64,000 bases of DNA, from assembly GCA_027021365.1 (NCBI GenBank), contig JALUUM010000032.1, positions 62,001 to 126,000 on the forward strand, written 5' to 3'. The translations under genes were made by a program, and so were the position numbers. The DNA is from Spirochaetales bacterium. GTDB taxonomy: Bacteria; Spirochaetota; Spirochaetia; SZUA-6. The notes under the pieces are model-generated. The model saw only the letters and a list, made by a program, of their open reading frames with translations, was not told the origin of the DNA and did no database searches. Positions 53,407 to 63,162 of the stretch are shown in pieces (position 1 is the stretch's first letter; every line of letters begins with the position of its first letter).

Positions 53407-54669
53407 TTATGCCCTGTCACTCTCCAACCTGTGAAGAATCTCTCCTGCATGGTCAACGAAGAGAATGCCTTCATCCTCCCTGTTCTGGTATTCCTCTATG
53501 TTGATACTTGCCGGGTCCAAGTACCCAAGGTTGATGCTTCTGCATGTTTCTTCCGGGATGGAAGTTGCAAGTACCACGTCGATCCTCGGTTTCTCCACCC
53601 CATTCTCGTATGTCCCTATTCCGCGGACATGTGTAGAATGCGCAAGTACTCCTCTTGGAACATCCTTGAACCTGTCCATCTGGTTAAGAAAGTAATCTCT
53701 TACGTGATATCCTATTTTGTAGAGATACTTCCCCCAGGTGTATGAAACCTCTTTGATATGAGGGGCATAGATAATGAGTTTTCCTCCGTCAGCCACTATA
53801 GGCTCGAGTTTATACATCACTTTTCCTGCTGTCCATATCTCGTCGTACATTTCCGGTGCCCTGCCAAGGACAACCTTGTAAGGGTGCTTCTTGTAAACTA
53901 TATGTATCTTTGCCGAGAGATCCGCAGAATTCGACCAGGCTTCCTCGGGTGGCCCTACGAAGAGTCCTGCAAGCTCATTTTTCGGAGTGACAACCATTGA
54001 AATATTGTGAAGGGGCACCTTGACGAATCTTCTTGCTCTGTTCACTACCTCTCTCACCGGGGTATGTTTAAAGCCTATTGTTTTCCAGCAAGTGATAACC
54101 GCCCCGAGCCAATGGAAAAAATGGAGAAAGTCACCACCCGAAATTCCCGGGAAGAGATATTTCGTTCCTCCCGAAAACCCCACCACCTCGTGAGGAAATA
54201 CAGGTCCCAGTATAACAATGAGGTCATACTCGAAAATGTGCCTGTTTATAACAATATCCACCGCCTCCTTGAACAATCCACCGGTTATTTCTTCTATCTC
54301 ACTCTCTTCCAGTTTTCCTATTCGAACGAGCGTATCCGGGATGTCCCACCGGTGGTTCAGGAATCTGTTCTCCGCATAGAGAGTATTCCGCTCCTCTTTC
54401 GTGATACCGTACAATTTGAGTATCGCTTCTTCACTCATTGGTTGATGTGTACCGAGTGCTACCATGAAATCCAAGCGACTGGCGCTGTTGCCAAATATCC
54501 TTTTTATTGTTTTTATCATGGTAGGCAAAGGGGAGGTTCTTGTTGCATCCGGGGTGAGAACAATAACTTTTTTATCCCTGTAAAGAGATTCCGGCGTCCC
54601 CTTTCTTATTATTTCCTCGATCTGACCCCCATTCAGCTTGAATTTCGGGTCTCCGATTCCTGTAACCAT
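53407..54669 (-). CDS. larA: Nickel-dependent hydroxyacid racemase/epimerase (LarA family)
   Basis: LarA racemises lactate with a nickel-pincer cofactor. Catalytic residues are intact: D-A-T-R (D41, R44), the proton shuttles H75 (G-T-H-Q-P-M) and H160 (F-P-H-E-V-V-G-F), the pincer-attached lysine K170 in S-G-G-T-K and the nickel ligand H186. The spacings of H160, K170 and H186 equal those of Lactobacillus LarA (174, 184, 200). Family members also epimerise other 2-hydroxyacids, including gluconate. The uronate genes around it suggest mannonate-gluconate 2-epimerisation. The ATG follows AGGAGA. No larB, larC or larE is in the window. Confidence 0.85.
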   Translation of the reverse strand: MVTGIGDPKFKLNGGQIEEIIRKGTPESLYRDKKVIVLTPDATRTSPLPTMIKTIKRIFGNSASRLDFMVALGTHQPMSEEAILKLYGITKEERNTLYAENRFLNHRWDIPDTLVRIGKLEESEIEEITGGLFKEAVDIVINRHIFEYDLIVILGPVFPHEVVGFSGGTKYLFPGISGGDFLHFFHWLGAVITCWKTIGFKHTPVREVVNRARRFVKVPLHNISMVVTPKNELAGLFVGPPEEAWSNSADLSAKIHIVYKKHPYKVVLGRAPEMYDEIWTAGKVMYKLEPIVADGGKLIIYAPHIKEVSYTWGKYLYKIGYHVRDYFLNQMDRFKDVPRGVLAHSTHVRGIGTYENGVEKPRIDVVLATSIPEETCRSINLGYLDPASINIEEYQNREDEGILFVDHAGEILHRLESDRA

Positions 54670-54679
54670 GGTTTTTCTC

Positions 54680-55567
54680 CTATTTTATTTCCCAGGGCGG
54701 AGTTTCTGGTAGAAGCTTTTCAAATTCTTCTATCAGTTTTCTTTCATATTCGCCTGAATAGGTACCATTGAAGAATCTATCAATAGCCTCGGTATAAAAG
54801 CGTTCCCACGACTCTTCTTCGTGCCCTGGATTTATCGGGTAAAAGAGAGCATCAATAGCTTTTGCAGAACGCATGTCACCGGGGGCATCTCCTACCATGA
54901 GTATTTTCTCCTTGGGGTACTTGCCGGAAGCGGCAAGCTGAAGGTGTTCCTTCTTCGTGCCCATTTCCTGACCGGCTATTATTGCAACATACCTGTCTAT
55001 TCCGTGTTCTTTCCACTCCCTTTCAAGCGCCTCTCCGGGGGTTGCAGAGACCACGATAATATCGGCTCTTTCCTTCAGTTTTTCCAGGCTTTCCTTTACG
55101 CCGGGAAACGGAGGGACACCCTTGACCATGTCTGCAATGGTCGCATTTACGGCCTCTGACCAGGCAAGGGCCTGAATGAGTAGGGGATCCTTTGTACGCT
55201 CCACTTCCTTTTTAAGGGCAGGGTTTCCCAGTGCAGTTTCCCTTTCCACCCATTCTCTTAAGGATTTGGCTTCCGGTATTGTTACGATGGATTTTTTGAC
55301 TTCGGGCCTTTCCCTTAACAGATCGAAAACCTTCAAGAGGGCAGGGAACCTGTTTACACCTCTCCACTTGGAGTAGAGGTTTACAAACTCCGCAGCCTTC
55401 CTTGCATACTTGGAAATTGGCTGCAGGTTCCAGTACTTCACTATATTTGGAATGAAACATTCCTTGTGCTTGAGTTCCATAGTGGGGAATGCACATCCGT
55501 CAGAATCGATTCCTACAAAGAATTCTTTTGTCGGTTTGAAATCTCTAAGTGTCTCCTTTGAATACAT
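54680..55567 (-). CDS. HAD-superfamily hydrolase, sugar-operon type
   Basis: A 295-residue HAD protein: F-V-G-I-D-S-D-G-C-A-F (motif I, G-I-D-S-D-G near residue 19), V-V-S-A-T-P-G (motif II) near residue 170, and I-L-M-V-G-D-A-P-G-D (motif IV) near residue 217. The cap region between is helical and large. Its substrate may be a sugar-acid phosphate of this operon. It sits between the SDR and larA-like genes (10 bases before the latter). Confidence 0.78.
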   Translation of the reverse strand: MYSKETLRDFKPTKEFFVGIDSDGCAFPTMELKHKECFIPNIVKYWNLQPISKYARKAAEFVNLYSKWRGVNRFPALLKVFDLLRERPEVKKSIVTIPEAKSLREWVERETALGNPALKKEVERTKDPLLIQALAWSEAVNATIADMVKGVPPFPGVKESLEKLKERADIIVVSATPGEALEREWKEHGIDRYVAIIAGQEMGTKKEHLQLAASGKYPKEKILMVGDAPGDMRSAKAIDALFYPINPGHEEESWERFYTEAIDRFFNGTYSGEYERKLIEEFEKLLPETPPWEIK

Positions 55568-55588
55568 ATTTACTCCTTAACAATAGAA

Positions 55589-56404
55589 TTAAATATTATG
55601 TACCAGGTATCCGCCATCCACAGGTACCGTTATTCCGGTGACGAAACCGGAAGCATTGTTATTGGCAAGAAACAACACCGCTCCGGATAACTCCCCGGCC
55701 TCACCGAATCTTCCGAAGGGTGTGTGTGCAATCACAGCCTTTCCCCTATCTGTAAGTTCTCCCGTTTTTTCATCGATCAAGAGGGCTCTGTTCTGCTTGC
55801 CAATGAAGAAACCGGGAGCAAGGGCATTCACCCGGATACCATAGGGTGCAAACTCTTTTGCTGCTCCCATAGTAAGATTCTTCACGGCTGCCTTTGCAGC
55901 ATCATAGGCCCAGACTCCGGAAAGGGGAATGTAGGAAGCCATCGATGCAAGGTTGATGATAGAGCCCTTTATCTTGTTCTTTATCCAGTATTCGGTAACG
56001 GCCTGTGTAGGTACCATAAGCCCGGCAATGAGGTTGAGTTTCAGGACAAATTCGAACTGCTCCATATCCGTCTCATTGAAGGGTGATTTGCCTCTGTTCC
56101 CTCCGGCAGCGTTTATCAGAACATCGAGGCTTCCGAACCTCCTTACCGTAGTTTGGATTGCCTCTTCAACTGATTTTCTTTCCATAGCATTTACCACTAC
56201 ACCGTCAAGCTGGTCCTTAAGACCAATACTGCCCGTTAATCGGCTTATGGCCTCATCTATGGCCTCTTTAGCAATGTCCCAGAGTGAAACATTGGCCCCT
56301 GCCTTAAGGAGTGCTTCTGACATTGCCCCTGCAAGTACTCCTCCGCCGCCAGTAATGGCGACTGTCTTACCTTTCAATCCGAACATTTCTTCTACGTAAC
56401 TCAT
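55589..56404 (-). CDS. SDR oxidoreductase, candidate fructuronate reductase / mannonate dehydrogenase
   Basis: A 271-residue short-chain dehydrogenase: cofactor loop T-G-G-G-G-V-L-A-G near residue 18, N-A-A-G near residue 96, catalytic Ser, Y-D-A-A-K-A (Tyr-x3-Lys) and the A-P-G-F motif. It has A-S-M-A-S-Y before the Tyr. Thermotoga and others use such SDRs to reduce fructuronate to mannonate in place of UxuB; that is the inferred role from uxaE and uxaC. The start ATG 56404 overlaps gnd by 4 bases. Confidence 0.83.
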   Translation of the reverse strand: MSYVEEMFGLKGKTVAITGGGGVLAGAMSEALLKAGANVSLWDIAKEAIDEAISRLTGSIGLKDQLDGVVVNAMERKSVEEAIQTTVRRFGSLDVLINAAGGNRGKSPFNETDMEQFEFVLKLNLIAGLMVPTQAVTEYWIKNKIKGSIINLASMASYIPLSGVWAYDAAKAAVKNLTMGAAKEFAPYGIRVNALAPGFFIGKQNRALLIDEKTGELTDRGKAVIAHTPFGRFGEAGELSGAVLFLANNNASGFVTGITVPVDGGYLVHNI

Positions 56405-57810
56405 AACTTACTCCATTCCGTGTGGAAAGTTCCTTCCTTATCCACACGCTTGTATGTATGAGCTCCGAAGTAATCCCTCTGGGCTTGAATCATGTTTGCC
56501 CATAATTTACCCGTTCTGTATGCATCGAAATACATGAGGGCGGAAGAAAAACCGGGTATGGGAATACCGAGCTCTGTTGCTTCAGACACGACGTGTCTCC
56601 ATTCTTCCTGCGAGCTGTTTACTATGTCCATGAAGTACGGATCCATGAGCAGGTTGGGAAGATCGGGTTTTCTATCGAATGCATCCTTTATCTTTCCAAG
56701 GAATTTTGCCCTTATTATACATCCTCCCCTCCATATCATGGCCAGTTCCCCGAACTTCAAATTCCAGTTGAACTCATTCCCTGCAGCTTTCATCAGCGAG
56801 AAGCCCTGTGCATAGGAACATATCTTCGATGCATAGAGGGCCTTCTCTATTGAAGCTACGAATTTATCCTTGTTCCCACGGAAAGATGTTCCGGGGCCTT
56901 TTAGCACCTTCTCTGCTTCTACCCTCTCTTCCTTGACAGCAGAGATACATCTGGCAAACACGGCTTCTGCAATCGTGGGTGTGGCTATGCCAAGATCGAG
57001 GGCGGATTGGCTTGTCCATTTTCCAGTTCCCTTCTGGCCTGCCTTGTCGAGTATCACTTCTACCAGCGGTTTGCCCGTATCAGGATCGATCTTGGACAGT
57101 ATATCGGCGGTTATCTCTATGAGGTAAGAATCCAGCTCACCGCGGTTCCATTCGGCAAAAACCTTATGCATCTCGCTGTGAGGCATACCAAGGACATTCT
57201 TCATTAGAAAGTATGCCTCGCTTATAAGCTGCATATCGCCGTATTCAATGCCGTTGTGCACCATCTTTACGTAGTGGCCGGCCCCGTCGGTTCCTATGTA
57301 GGTACAGCATGGCTCTCCGTCGACCTTGGCGGAAATATCCCTGAGTATGGAGCCTACGATATCGTAGGCCTTTCTATGGCCCCCCGGCATTATACTCGGA
57401 CCATGGAGAGCTCCTTCTTCTCCTCCCGAAACGCCTGTTCCTATGTAGAGGAGACCCTTTTCTTCTGCTTCTTTGACTCTCCTAATAGTATCCTTAAAGA
57501 ATGAGTTACCTCCGTCTATCAGAATATCGCCTTTCTCGAGGTACGGAACAAGCTGTTCGATGGTGGCATCAACAGGAGCGCCTGCTTTTACCATCATCAT
57601 TATTCTTCTTGGTCTTTCAAGACTCTCCACAAAATTCTTTATATCGTAACTTGGAATTATGTTTTTACCCTGGGCTTTTTCCTTGGCAAAGGCCTCGGTC
57701 TTCGAGGTAGTACGGTTGAACACAGCCACCCTGTATCCCTTGCTCTCCATGTTCAGGGCAAGGTTCTGTCCCATTACTGCCATCCCAATTATACCAATGT
57801 CTGCTTTCAT
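56401..57810 (-). CDS. gnd: 6-phosphogluconate dehydrogenase, decarboxylating
   Basis: Gnd oxidises 6-phosphogluconate to ribulose 5-phosphate and CO2. The 469-residue protein is full length with [11 protein letters not shown] at the N-terminus, N-R-T for NADP binding, [22 protein letters not shown] with the catalytic Lys and Asn, and G-Q-K-G-T-G-K-W-T. Overlaps of 4 bases to both neighbours show an operon. A link to uronate degradation is discussed in the findings. Confidence 0.96.
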   Translation of the reverse strand: MKADIGIIGMAVMGQNLALNMESKGYRVAVFNRTTSKTEAFAKEKAQGKNIIPSYDIKNFVESLERPRRIMMMVKAGAPVDATIEQLVPYLEKGDILIDGGNSFFKDTIRRVKEAEEKGLLYIGTGVSGGEEGALHGPSIMPGGHRKAYDIVGSILRDISAKVDGEPCCTYIGTDGAGHYVKMVHNGIEYGDMQLISEAYFLMKNVLGMPHSEMHKVFAEWNRGELDSYLIEITADILSKIDPDTGKPLVEVILDKAGQKGTGKWTSQSALDLGIATPTIAEAVFARCISAVKEERVEAEKVLKGPGTSFRGNKDKFVASIEKALYASKICSYAQGFSLMKAAGNEFNWNLKFGELAMIWRGGCIIRAKFLGKIKDAFDRKPDLPNLLMDPYFMDIVNSSQEEWRHVVSEATELGIPIPGFSSALMYFDAYRTGKLWANMIQAQRDYFGAHTYKRVDKEGTFHTEWSKL

Positions 57811-59039
57811 CTTTTTCCTCCTATGAAATGTTTCTCGAACCTTATAAAGTATGGTAGGCCATCCCTTATAACGGTTTGTACTTCACCCATTATCAGAGGT
57901 CTTGCATAACGGATGAAATCATCAGTGACAAAAAAGCCATCCTCCGTTATCCATTCACGTGGAAAGTACTTTTCACCATTTGCGACAAGTGAGAGATCGG
58001 TAAGTCCTGTTTCACACCTGTACGGATCATCGGATTTCCTTTCGAGAGTGACCATCTTTCCTGTTATACCCTCTATGGCATGAAGTACAGCTTTTCGGCC
58101 TACCAGGTAGGCTTCGTCCGAATCTGTTTTCGAGGCAAAGTGAATACCGTTTCGCTGAATCGTCGACGGAATTGCAAATCGGGCCTTCACCTTTATCTCT
58201 CTTTCGATCAATTCCTTTATATAGTTTGCCGCACCTCCGAGCTGAGTATGGCCGAAGGCATCCTTTGCAAACTCACCCTTCTGTTCTGCTATGTAGCTGC
58301 CATCAGGGTTCTTGGTTCCCTCCGATACGACTATTACAGCTCTTCCCAGCTTGTCGAGGAAGTATCTCACCTTCTCTTTGAATTTCTCCTTGTCGAAGGG
58401 AACCTCGGGTAACAGTATTATGTGTGGCGCATCCTCCTCGTTTCTCTTTGCAAGGGCTGTGCCTGCAGCTATCCATCCTGCATTTCGGCCCATGGCTTCT
58501 ATCACATTCACCGTATCTGTAGTGTAAAGCGCTTCGGTATCCCTTCCTGCTTCCATGACCATTGTAGCGAGGTACTTGATTACGCTTCCGTAACCTGGAG
58601 TATGGTCGGTGTATGCAAGATCGTTGTCTATGGTTTTGGGTACGCCTACCGCTCTGAATTCGTAACCTTCTGACCTGGCGAGATTATTAACCTTGTCAGC
58701 GGTATCCATGGAATCGTTACCGCCGATGTAGAAAAAGTATCGGATATTGTACTTCTTGAATACATCGAGGATTTTTTGAAAATCTTCTTGCTTTTTCACC
58801 TTGTAACGGCATGAACCGAGTGCGGCAGATGGTGATGTTCTAAGGCCCTCGATTGTTTCCGGCTTTTCCTTTCTTAAGTCGAAGATTTCCTCGTTCAACA
58901 CGCCGAGTATTCCGTTGAAAGCGGCATAGACACCTTCGATTTCCGGATGCTTCATTGCCTCTTGGATTACTCCGCATGCACTAGAATTGATTACTGCAGT
59001 GGGCCCTCCACTCTGTGCTACTATGCAGTTACCTTTCAT
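57807..59039 (-). CDS. pfp: 6-phosphofructokinase, PPi-dependent type (diphosphate-fructose-6-phosphate 1-phosphotransferase)
   Basis: A 410-residue phosphofructokinase. The phosphate-donor site reads G-G-N-D-S (residues 106-110), having Asp where ATP enzymes have Gly, and P-K-T-I-D-N-D with Lys135 where ATP enzymes have Gly. Both mark PPi-dependent enzymes. The N-terminal A-Q-S-G-G-P-T loop is conserved. PPi use is an inference. It is the second gene in the operon, after the deoR-type gene, and overlaps gnd by 4 bases. It may be a glycolytic enzyme or act on a sugar phosphate such as sedoheptulose 7-phosphate. Confidence 0.88.
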   Translation of the reverse strand: MKGNCIVAQSGGPTAVINSSACGVIQEAMKHPEIEGVYAAFNGILGVLNEEIFDLRKEKPETIEGLRTSPSAALGSCRYKVKKQEDFQKILDVFKKYNIRYFFYIGGNDSMDTADKVNNLARSEGYEFRAVGVPKTIDNDLAYTDHTPGYGSVIKYLATMVMEAGRDTEALYTTDTVNVIEAMGRNAGWIAAGTALAKRNEEDAPHIILLPEVPFDKEKFKEKVRYFLDKLGRAVIVVSEGTKNPDGSYIAEQKGEFAKDAFGHTQLGGAANYIKELIEREIKVKARFAIPSTIQRNGIHFASKTDSDEAYLVGRKAVLHAIEGITGKMVTLERKSDDPYRCETGLTDLSLVANGEKYFPREWITEDGFFVTDDFIRYARPLIMGEVQTVIRDGLPYFIRFEKHFIGGKR

Positions 59040-59830
59040 TTGATACCTCCGTCTATTGTCTTGTAAGTGTTCATGACATCGGCAAATACAGTCTCGATGC
59101 CGAGTTTTGCCAGATTTTCCCTTTCCGGGAAATCCGAATCTGTAACCAGGATGTCTATATCTTCCGGCCTTGCAAAAATGGAGAAGGCGACAGTCCTGTA
59201 CTTGTAATGGTCCACCAGCATGATCCTGTGCCTGGAAGATTTTATTACGGCTTTCTTAATCTGTGCCTCCAGGGTATTCTGAGCAGAAAATATACCTTCT
59301 TCTGAGAATCCGGTAGTTCCGAGGAAGGCAACCTCTATCTGAAAGTTTGATATCGTTTCCAGGGCAATAGGCCCTATAAAAGACCGTGCATCAACTCTGA
59401 AACTCCCTCCCGTAGAGAGGAGCGAAACAGAGGGAGATTCGGATAGTTCTATCATGACATCCAATGAATTGGTGAGAATCCTTATACTCATATTCTTTAT
59501 TTCTCTGGCGAGATAGTAACAGGTGCTTCCTGAGTCGATGAAGATAGTATCTCCTTCGTGTACCATCTCCGCCGCTTTTCTTGCTATTGCCGTTTTTTCT
59601 TCCACATGTTCATCGAGTCTTATGCTTATGTGTCTGAGAGATTCCTTGTCCTGTGCAAGAATAGCACCGCCGTGGATCCTCTGTATCTGTCCCCTTTCCT
59701 CGAGAAACGAGAGGTCTTTCCTTATTGTAACCTCCGATACATTCAACCGATCTGTAAGTTCCTGTACGGTGATCTTTTTGCGCTTGTTGAGTATCTTTAA
59801 TATTTCATCGAGCCTCTCATTATAGCCCAT
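59036..59830 (-). CDS. DeoR-family transcriptional regulator
   Basis: A 264-residue repressor: N-terminal HTH with R-L-N-V-S-E-V-T-I-R-K-D-L-S-F-L-E (residues 27-43), then the sugar-phosphate-binding DeoR C-terminal domain (I-D-S-G-S-T near residue 97, L-T-N-S-L). It heads the leftward operon and most likely controls it by a sugar phosphate effector. A candidate operator lies just upstream (59836-59870). Confidence 0.9.
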   Translation of the reverse strand: MGYNERLDEILKILNKRKKITVQELTDRLNVSEVTIRKDLSFLEERGQIQRIHGGAILAQDKESLRHISIRLDEHVEEKTAIARKAAEMVHEGDTIFIDSGSTCYYLAREIKNMSIRILTNSLDVMIELSESPSVSLLSTGGSFRVDARSFIGPIALETISNFQIEVAFLGTTGFSEEGIFSAQNTLEAQIKKAVIKSSRHRIMLVDHYKYRTVAFSIFARPEDIDILVTDSDFPERENLAKLGIETVFADVMNTYKTIDGGIK

Positions 59831-59835
59831 TTTGA

Positions 59836-59887
59836 TTTCGTTTCCTTTCTAAAAACGAATCATAACGAAAGTGCATGTTGATGTCAA
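59836..59887 (-). promoter_or_regulatory. Promoter and CGAA-type operator of the deoR/uronate operon
   Basis: Read leftward: TTGACA (59887-59882), 17-base spacer, TATGAT (59864-59859). Half-sites TTTCGTTT (59836-59843), AAACGAA (59853-59859) and AACGAAA (59864-59870) surround the -10 region and start, so a DeoR-type protein bound here would block transcription. Confidence 0.6.
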
Positions 59888-59958
59888 GGGTAGGATTGAA
59901 AATCTACGAATTGGACGAGTGGTTTGTCATTTCTTTGTAAGAATGGTATAAATTGAAT

Positions 59959-61821
59959 ATGAAAATAAGCATGGGTTATACAAAGAAAAGTCTCGGATTA
60001 CTGGATGTTTTTGCAATATCTACAGGGGCAATGATAAGTTCGGGAATTTTTATCCTTCCCTCTATTGTTTTCGGGATTGCCGGTCCGGCTGTTATAGTAT
60101 CGTACTTCCTTGCAGGGCTTTTTGTGATTCCGGCATTGATGTGTAAGGCAGAGTTATCCACTGCAATGCCCAAGTCCGGCGGAACGTACTTTTTTGTAGA
60201 GAGGAGTCTGGGCCCTTTCATAGGAACATTTGCAGGGCTTGCAAACTGGTTTTCGGTAAGCCTAAAGAGTGCATTTGCACTTATAGGAATCGGGATATTC
60301 ATAAGGTATTTCGTTCCCACAATCGATATGAATATGGTGAAGCTGATAGCTTCCGCATGTACTCTGCTTTTCCTCTTGATAAACTTAAAAGGTGTAAGAG
60401 AGGGAAGCACTTTTCAGATTATTCTGGTATTTTTTCTGCTGGGGATTATGCTCTTCTATATAACGACAGGAATTGAGTTTATATCGATAGAAAATTATAC
60501 ACCCTTCAGGCCGAATGGATGGACTTCTGTTTTTTCTGCCGCGGCGATGGTCTTTATTTCATTCGGTGGTCTTACCTCGGTTGCGAGTATGTCCGAAGAG
60601 GTTAAGAACCCGGGAAAGACAATTCCAGCTGGGATGTTGCTAGCCTTCTTTGTTGTCATGATACTTTACCTTGTTTCCGTGTTTGTAACAATCGGGCTTC
60701 TTGGGAAGGATAACCTCGTCAATTCTCTTACCCCCCTGTCTGACGGTGCAAAGATGATAACCGGCGAGGTTGGCCTTGTATTGCTCTCCTTGGGAGCAAT
60801 GTTGTCCTTCATTACTACGGCCAATGCCGGTTTGATGTCCGCTTCGCGGGTTCCCCTTGCAATGGCCAAGGATAATCTGCTACCCCTCCTGTTGGGTAAG
60901 GAAAGCAAAAAGAAAGGCATACCCACTGTTTCTCTGCTTGTCACTTCAGCCTTCATGATTATGGTTATCACCTTTCTGGATCTGAAGGATCTTGTAAAAG
61001 TAGCTTCCACTATGATGTTGATTCTTTTTCTCTTTGACAATCTTTCAGTGATCTTGATGCGGGAAAGCAGAATAGTTACCTACAGACCTCTCTACAAATC
61101 GAGGTTATATCCGTGGATACAGATTCTGGGAATAGTGGTCTATGTATTCATGATTGCTGAGATGGGAAAGTTGTCTCTTCTCATAACTGGAGGTTTTTTT
61201 CTTCTCTCCCTCTTCTGGTATCTCGTTTTCAGCAGGAAGGGTTACAGAAGAACTTCAGCAATCGTAAGGATAGTTGAACGGGTAACCTCGAAAGAGATAA
61301 AAACTGACAGCCTTTCTGTGGAATTGAGGGAGATTCTTTTCGAAAGGGACGAGGTGGAAAGTGACAGATTCGATGAGATGATACTGGATGCGGATATTAT
61401 AGATATTGATGAAAAGATAGATCGCAATAAGCTTTTTGCAATCCTTGCCGAAAGTATTTCCAAGAGAATGGATGTAGCCAGTGATAGGGTCTTGACTCTT
61501 CTCCATGCGAGAGAGGCTGAATCTACCACTGCTATCTATCCGGCACTTGCAATTCCACATATCATAATCGAGGGAAAAGTCCCCTTTGCCATAACGATTG
61601 TAAGGGCAAAGAGGGGTGTATATTTCTCTGAAGAGAGCAGCAATGTTACAATGGTGTTTGCTCTTGCCGGTGCTAGAGGTGAGAGGGATTTTCATCTGCA
61701 TGCCCTCATGTCTATAGCTCAAATAGTAGAGAATCCCGGTTTCGAGGACAAATGGAAAAGGGCCAGAGATAGTGAGGAATTGAGAAACCTAATACTTATA
61801 TCGAAGAGAAAGCGATTGTAA
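59959..61821 (+). CDS. APC-family amino acid permease fused to a PTS EIIA (EIIA-Ntr-like) domain
   Basis: The N-terminal part, about residues 1-430, is an APC-type permease with about 12 helices: S-S-G-I-F-I-L-P near residue 28 and S-F-G-G-L-T-S-V-A near residue 203. The last 150 residues are a PTS_EIIA_2 domain, with the phosphorylatable His in A-I-P-H (His534). EIIA fused to a permease suggests that transport responds to PTS phosphorylation state. The substrate is unknown. A start at ATG 59971 is also possible; TTGTCA and TATAAA lie so near the ATG that the message may be almost leaderless. Confidence 0.85.
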   Translation: MKISMGYTKKSLGLLDVFAISTGAMISSGIFILPSIVFGIAGPAVIVSYFLAGLFVIPALMCKAELSTAMPKSGGTYFFVERSLGPFIGTFAGLANWFSVSLKSAFALIGIGIFIRYFVPTIDMNMVKLIASACTLLFLLINLKGVREGSTFQIILVFFLLGIMLFYITTGIEFISIENYTPFRPNGWTSVFSAAAMVFISFGGLTSVASMSEEVKNPGKTIPAGMLLAFFVVMILYLVSVFVTIGLLGKDNLVNSLTPLSDGAKMITGEVGLVLLSLGAMLSFITTANAGLMSASRVPLAMAKDNLLPLLLGKESKKKGIPTVSLLVTSAFMIMVITFLDLKDLVKVASTMMLILFLFDNLSVILMRESRIVTYRPLYKSRLYPWIQILGIVVYVFMIAEMGKLSLLITGGFFLLSLFWYLVFSRKGYRRTSAIVRIVERVTSKEIKTDSLSVELREILFERDEVESDRFDEMILDADIIDIDEKIDRNKLFAILAESISKRMDVASDRVLTLLHAREAESTTAIYPALAIPHIIIEGKVPFAITIVRAKRGVYFSEESSNVTMVFALAGARGERDFHLHALMSIAQIVENPGFEDKWKRARDSEELRNLILISKRKRL

Positions 61822-61847
61822 ATGTCCAATATTTGGAACTATTGCCA

Positions 61848-62198
61848 ATGACGGATGATTCTTCGTTTCAGAAAGAGCTGGAAAAATACAAAAAGCTGGA
61901 GAGTCTCTCCAGGAAGATCCTTGGTGTGACGGGGGAGGCAGGCGGAGAAGAGATAAAAAAGGCATATTGGAAACTTGCAATGAGGTACCACCCCGACCGT
62001 TTTCGAGGAAGCAATGAAGGCAAGATTGAGATTGCAAGGCGGTTTCAAAATATTCAGGCTGCTTATGAGTTTCTAACTAAGGGAAAAGAATGGAAACCGG
62101 ATTTTGACTTGAATATGAAAAGGGATGAAAAGAGAGACCCGCCAAATGCCGACAATGATTGGGCATACTTTCTCTGGTGGAAGGACAAGTTTTTCTGA
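61848..62198 (+). CDS. J-domain (DnaJ-like) protein
   Basis: A 116-residue protein consisting mostly of a J domain. The H-P-D tripeptide required to stimulate Hsp70 is intact (Y-H-P-D-R near residue 47). The C-terminal 30 residues are charged and tryptophan-rich, with no zinc-finger or substrate-binding domain. It starts 26 bases after the permease gene; an upstream TTG (61833) would add five residues. Role as a specialised Hsp70 co-chaperone is inferred. Confidence 0.85.
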   Translation: MTDDSSFQKELEKYKKLESLSRKILGVTGEAGGEEIKKAYWKLAMRYHPDRFRGSNEGKIEIARRFQNIQAAYEFLTKGKEWKPDFDLNMKRDEKRDPPNADNDWAYFLWWKDKFF

Positions 62199-62325
62199 CA
62201 CCTGTCAGTGCCTGGTGTCCGTGTATTGGGGGGTAAAAATTCTTTGTTTTTTCAATTCCATATACTTATATTTGTCTCTATATAGTAATAACTAAATCTT
62301 TTTATACTAAGAGAGGTATTTACAA

Positions 62326-63123
62326 ATGAGCAGTGATTTCAATAGTGTCCGCATCGGAACGGATGGCAACCAGTTTGACAATATAAAAAACAGGATTCTC
62401 GTTCTTTCCGGCAAGGGCGGAGTCGGAAAAAGCACCTTTGCCGCCAATCTGGCAATAGCCCTTGCATTGAAAGGCAAGAATGTGGGACTGATGGACATTG
62501 ATATGCACGGACCCAGCATTCCAAGGATACTGGGACTTCAGGGAGAAAAGGTTTATGGCAGTGAAGGCTCCATAATTCCTACGAAGTACAGGAAAAATCT
62601 GAAGGTAATGTCTGTCGGATTCTTTACAGAGGCGGATGATGCAGTAATCTGGCGCGGCCCTATGAAACATAACGTGATCAAGCAATTCTTGAATGACGTA
62701 GTATGGGAAGAACTTGACTACATGGTGATAGACTCTCCACCGGGAACTGGCGATGAACCTCTCTCTATAGCTCAGATCCTGGGCGCCGGAACGAAGGCGA
62801 TCGTAGTAACGACACCGCAGGATATCTCCGTATCCGATGTCAGAAAGTCTGTCAGTTTCTGTAAGCAAGTGTCACTGGATATACTTGGGGTGGTTGAGAA
62901 CATGAGCGGCTTTGTTTGTCCCCACTGCGGTAAGCGAACCGATATATTCAAATCCGGAGGAGGGGAAAAGATGGCCACCGATATGGGTATTCCTTTCCTC
63001 GGTCGAATACCCATCGATCCCAAGGTAGTGGAATACTCGGATGCAGGGACTCCCTATATAGAAGAGGTAAGAGATTCCGAGACGGCAAAAGCATTTGACG
63101 AAATTATTGCAAAGATAGTGTGA
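62326..63123 (+). CDS. Mrp/NBP35-family Fe-S cluster carrier ATPase (ApbC-like)
   Basis: A deviant-Walker P-loop ATPase that carries Fe-S clusters. The P-loop is G-K-G-G-V-G-K-S-T (near residue 28), M-D-I-D-M-H-G-P-S follows, then D-S-P-P-G-T-G-D-E and V-E-N-M-S-G. C-P-H-C near residue 205 is the cluster-binding pair of the Mrp family. The 265-residue length is normal for forms without the N-terminal MIP18-like domain. It precedes the convergent rrf2. Confidence 0.93.
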   Translation: MSSDFNSVRIGTDGNQFDNIKNRILVLSGKGGVGKSTFAANLAIALALKGKNVGLMDIDMHGPSIPRILGLQGEKVYGSEGSIIPTKYRKNLKVMSVGFFTEADDAVIWRGPMKHNVIKQFLNDVVWEELDYMVIDSPPGTGDEPLSIAQILGAGTKAIVVTTPQDISVSDVRKSVSFCKQVSLDILGVVENMSGFVCPHCGKRTDIFKSGGGEKMATDMGIPFLGRIPIDPKVVEYSDAGTPYIEEVRDSETAKAFDEIIAKIV

Positions 63124-63162
63124 AGTCTATTACGAGATGGTTTGATACGGATATGTCAGTTT

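Noticed and set aside
53373..53474. Longer N-terminus of UxaE
   Set aside because: It overlaps the LarA-like gene and is not preceded by a ribosome binding site; ATG 53372 is.
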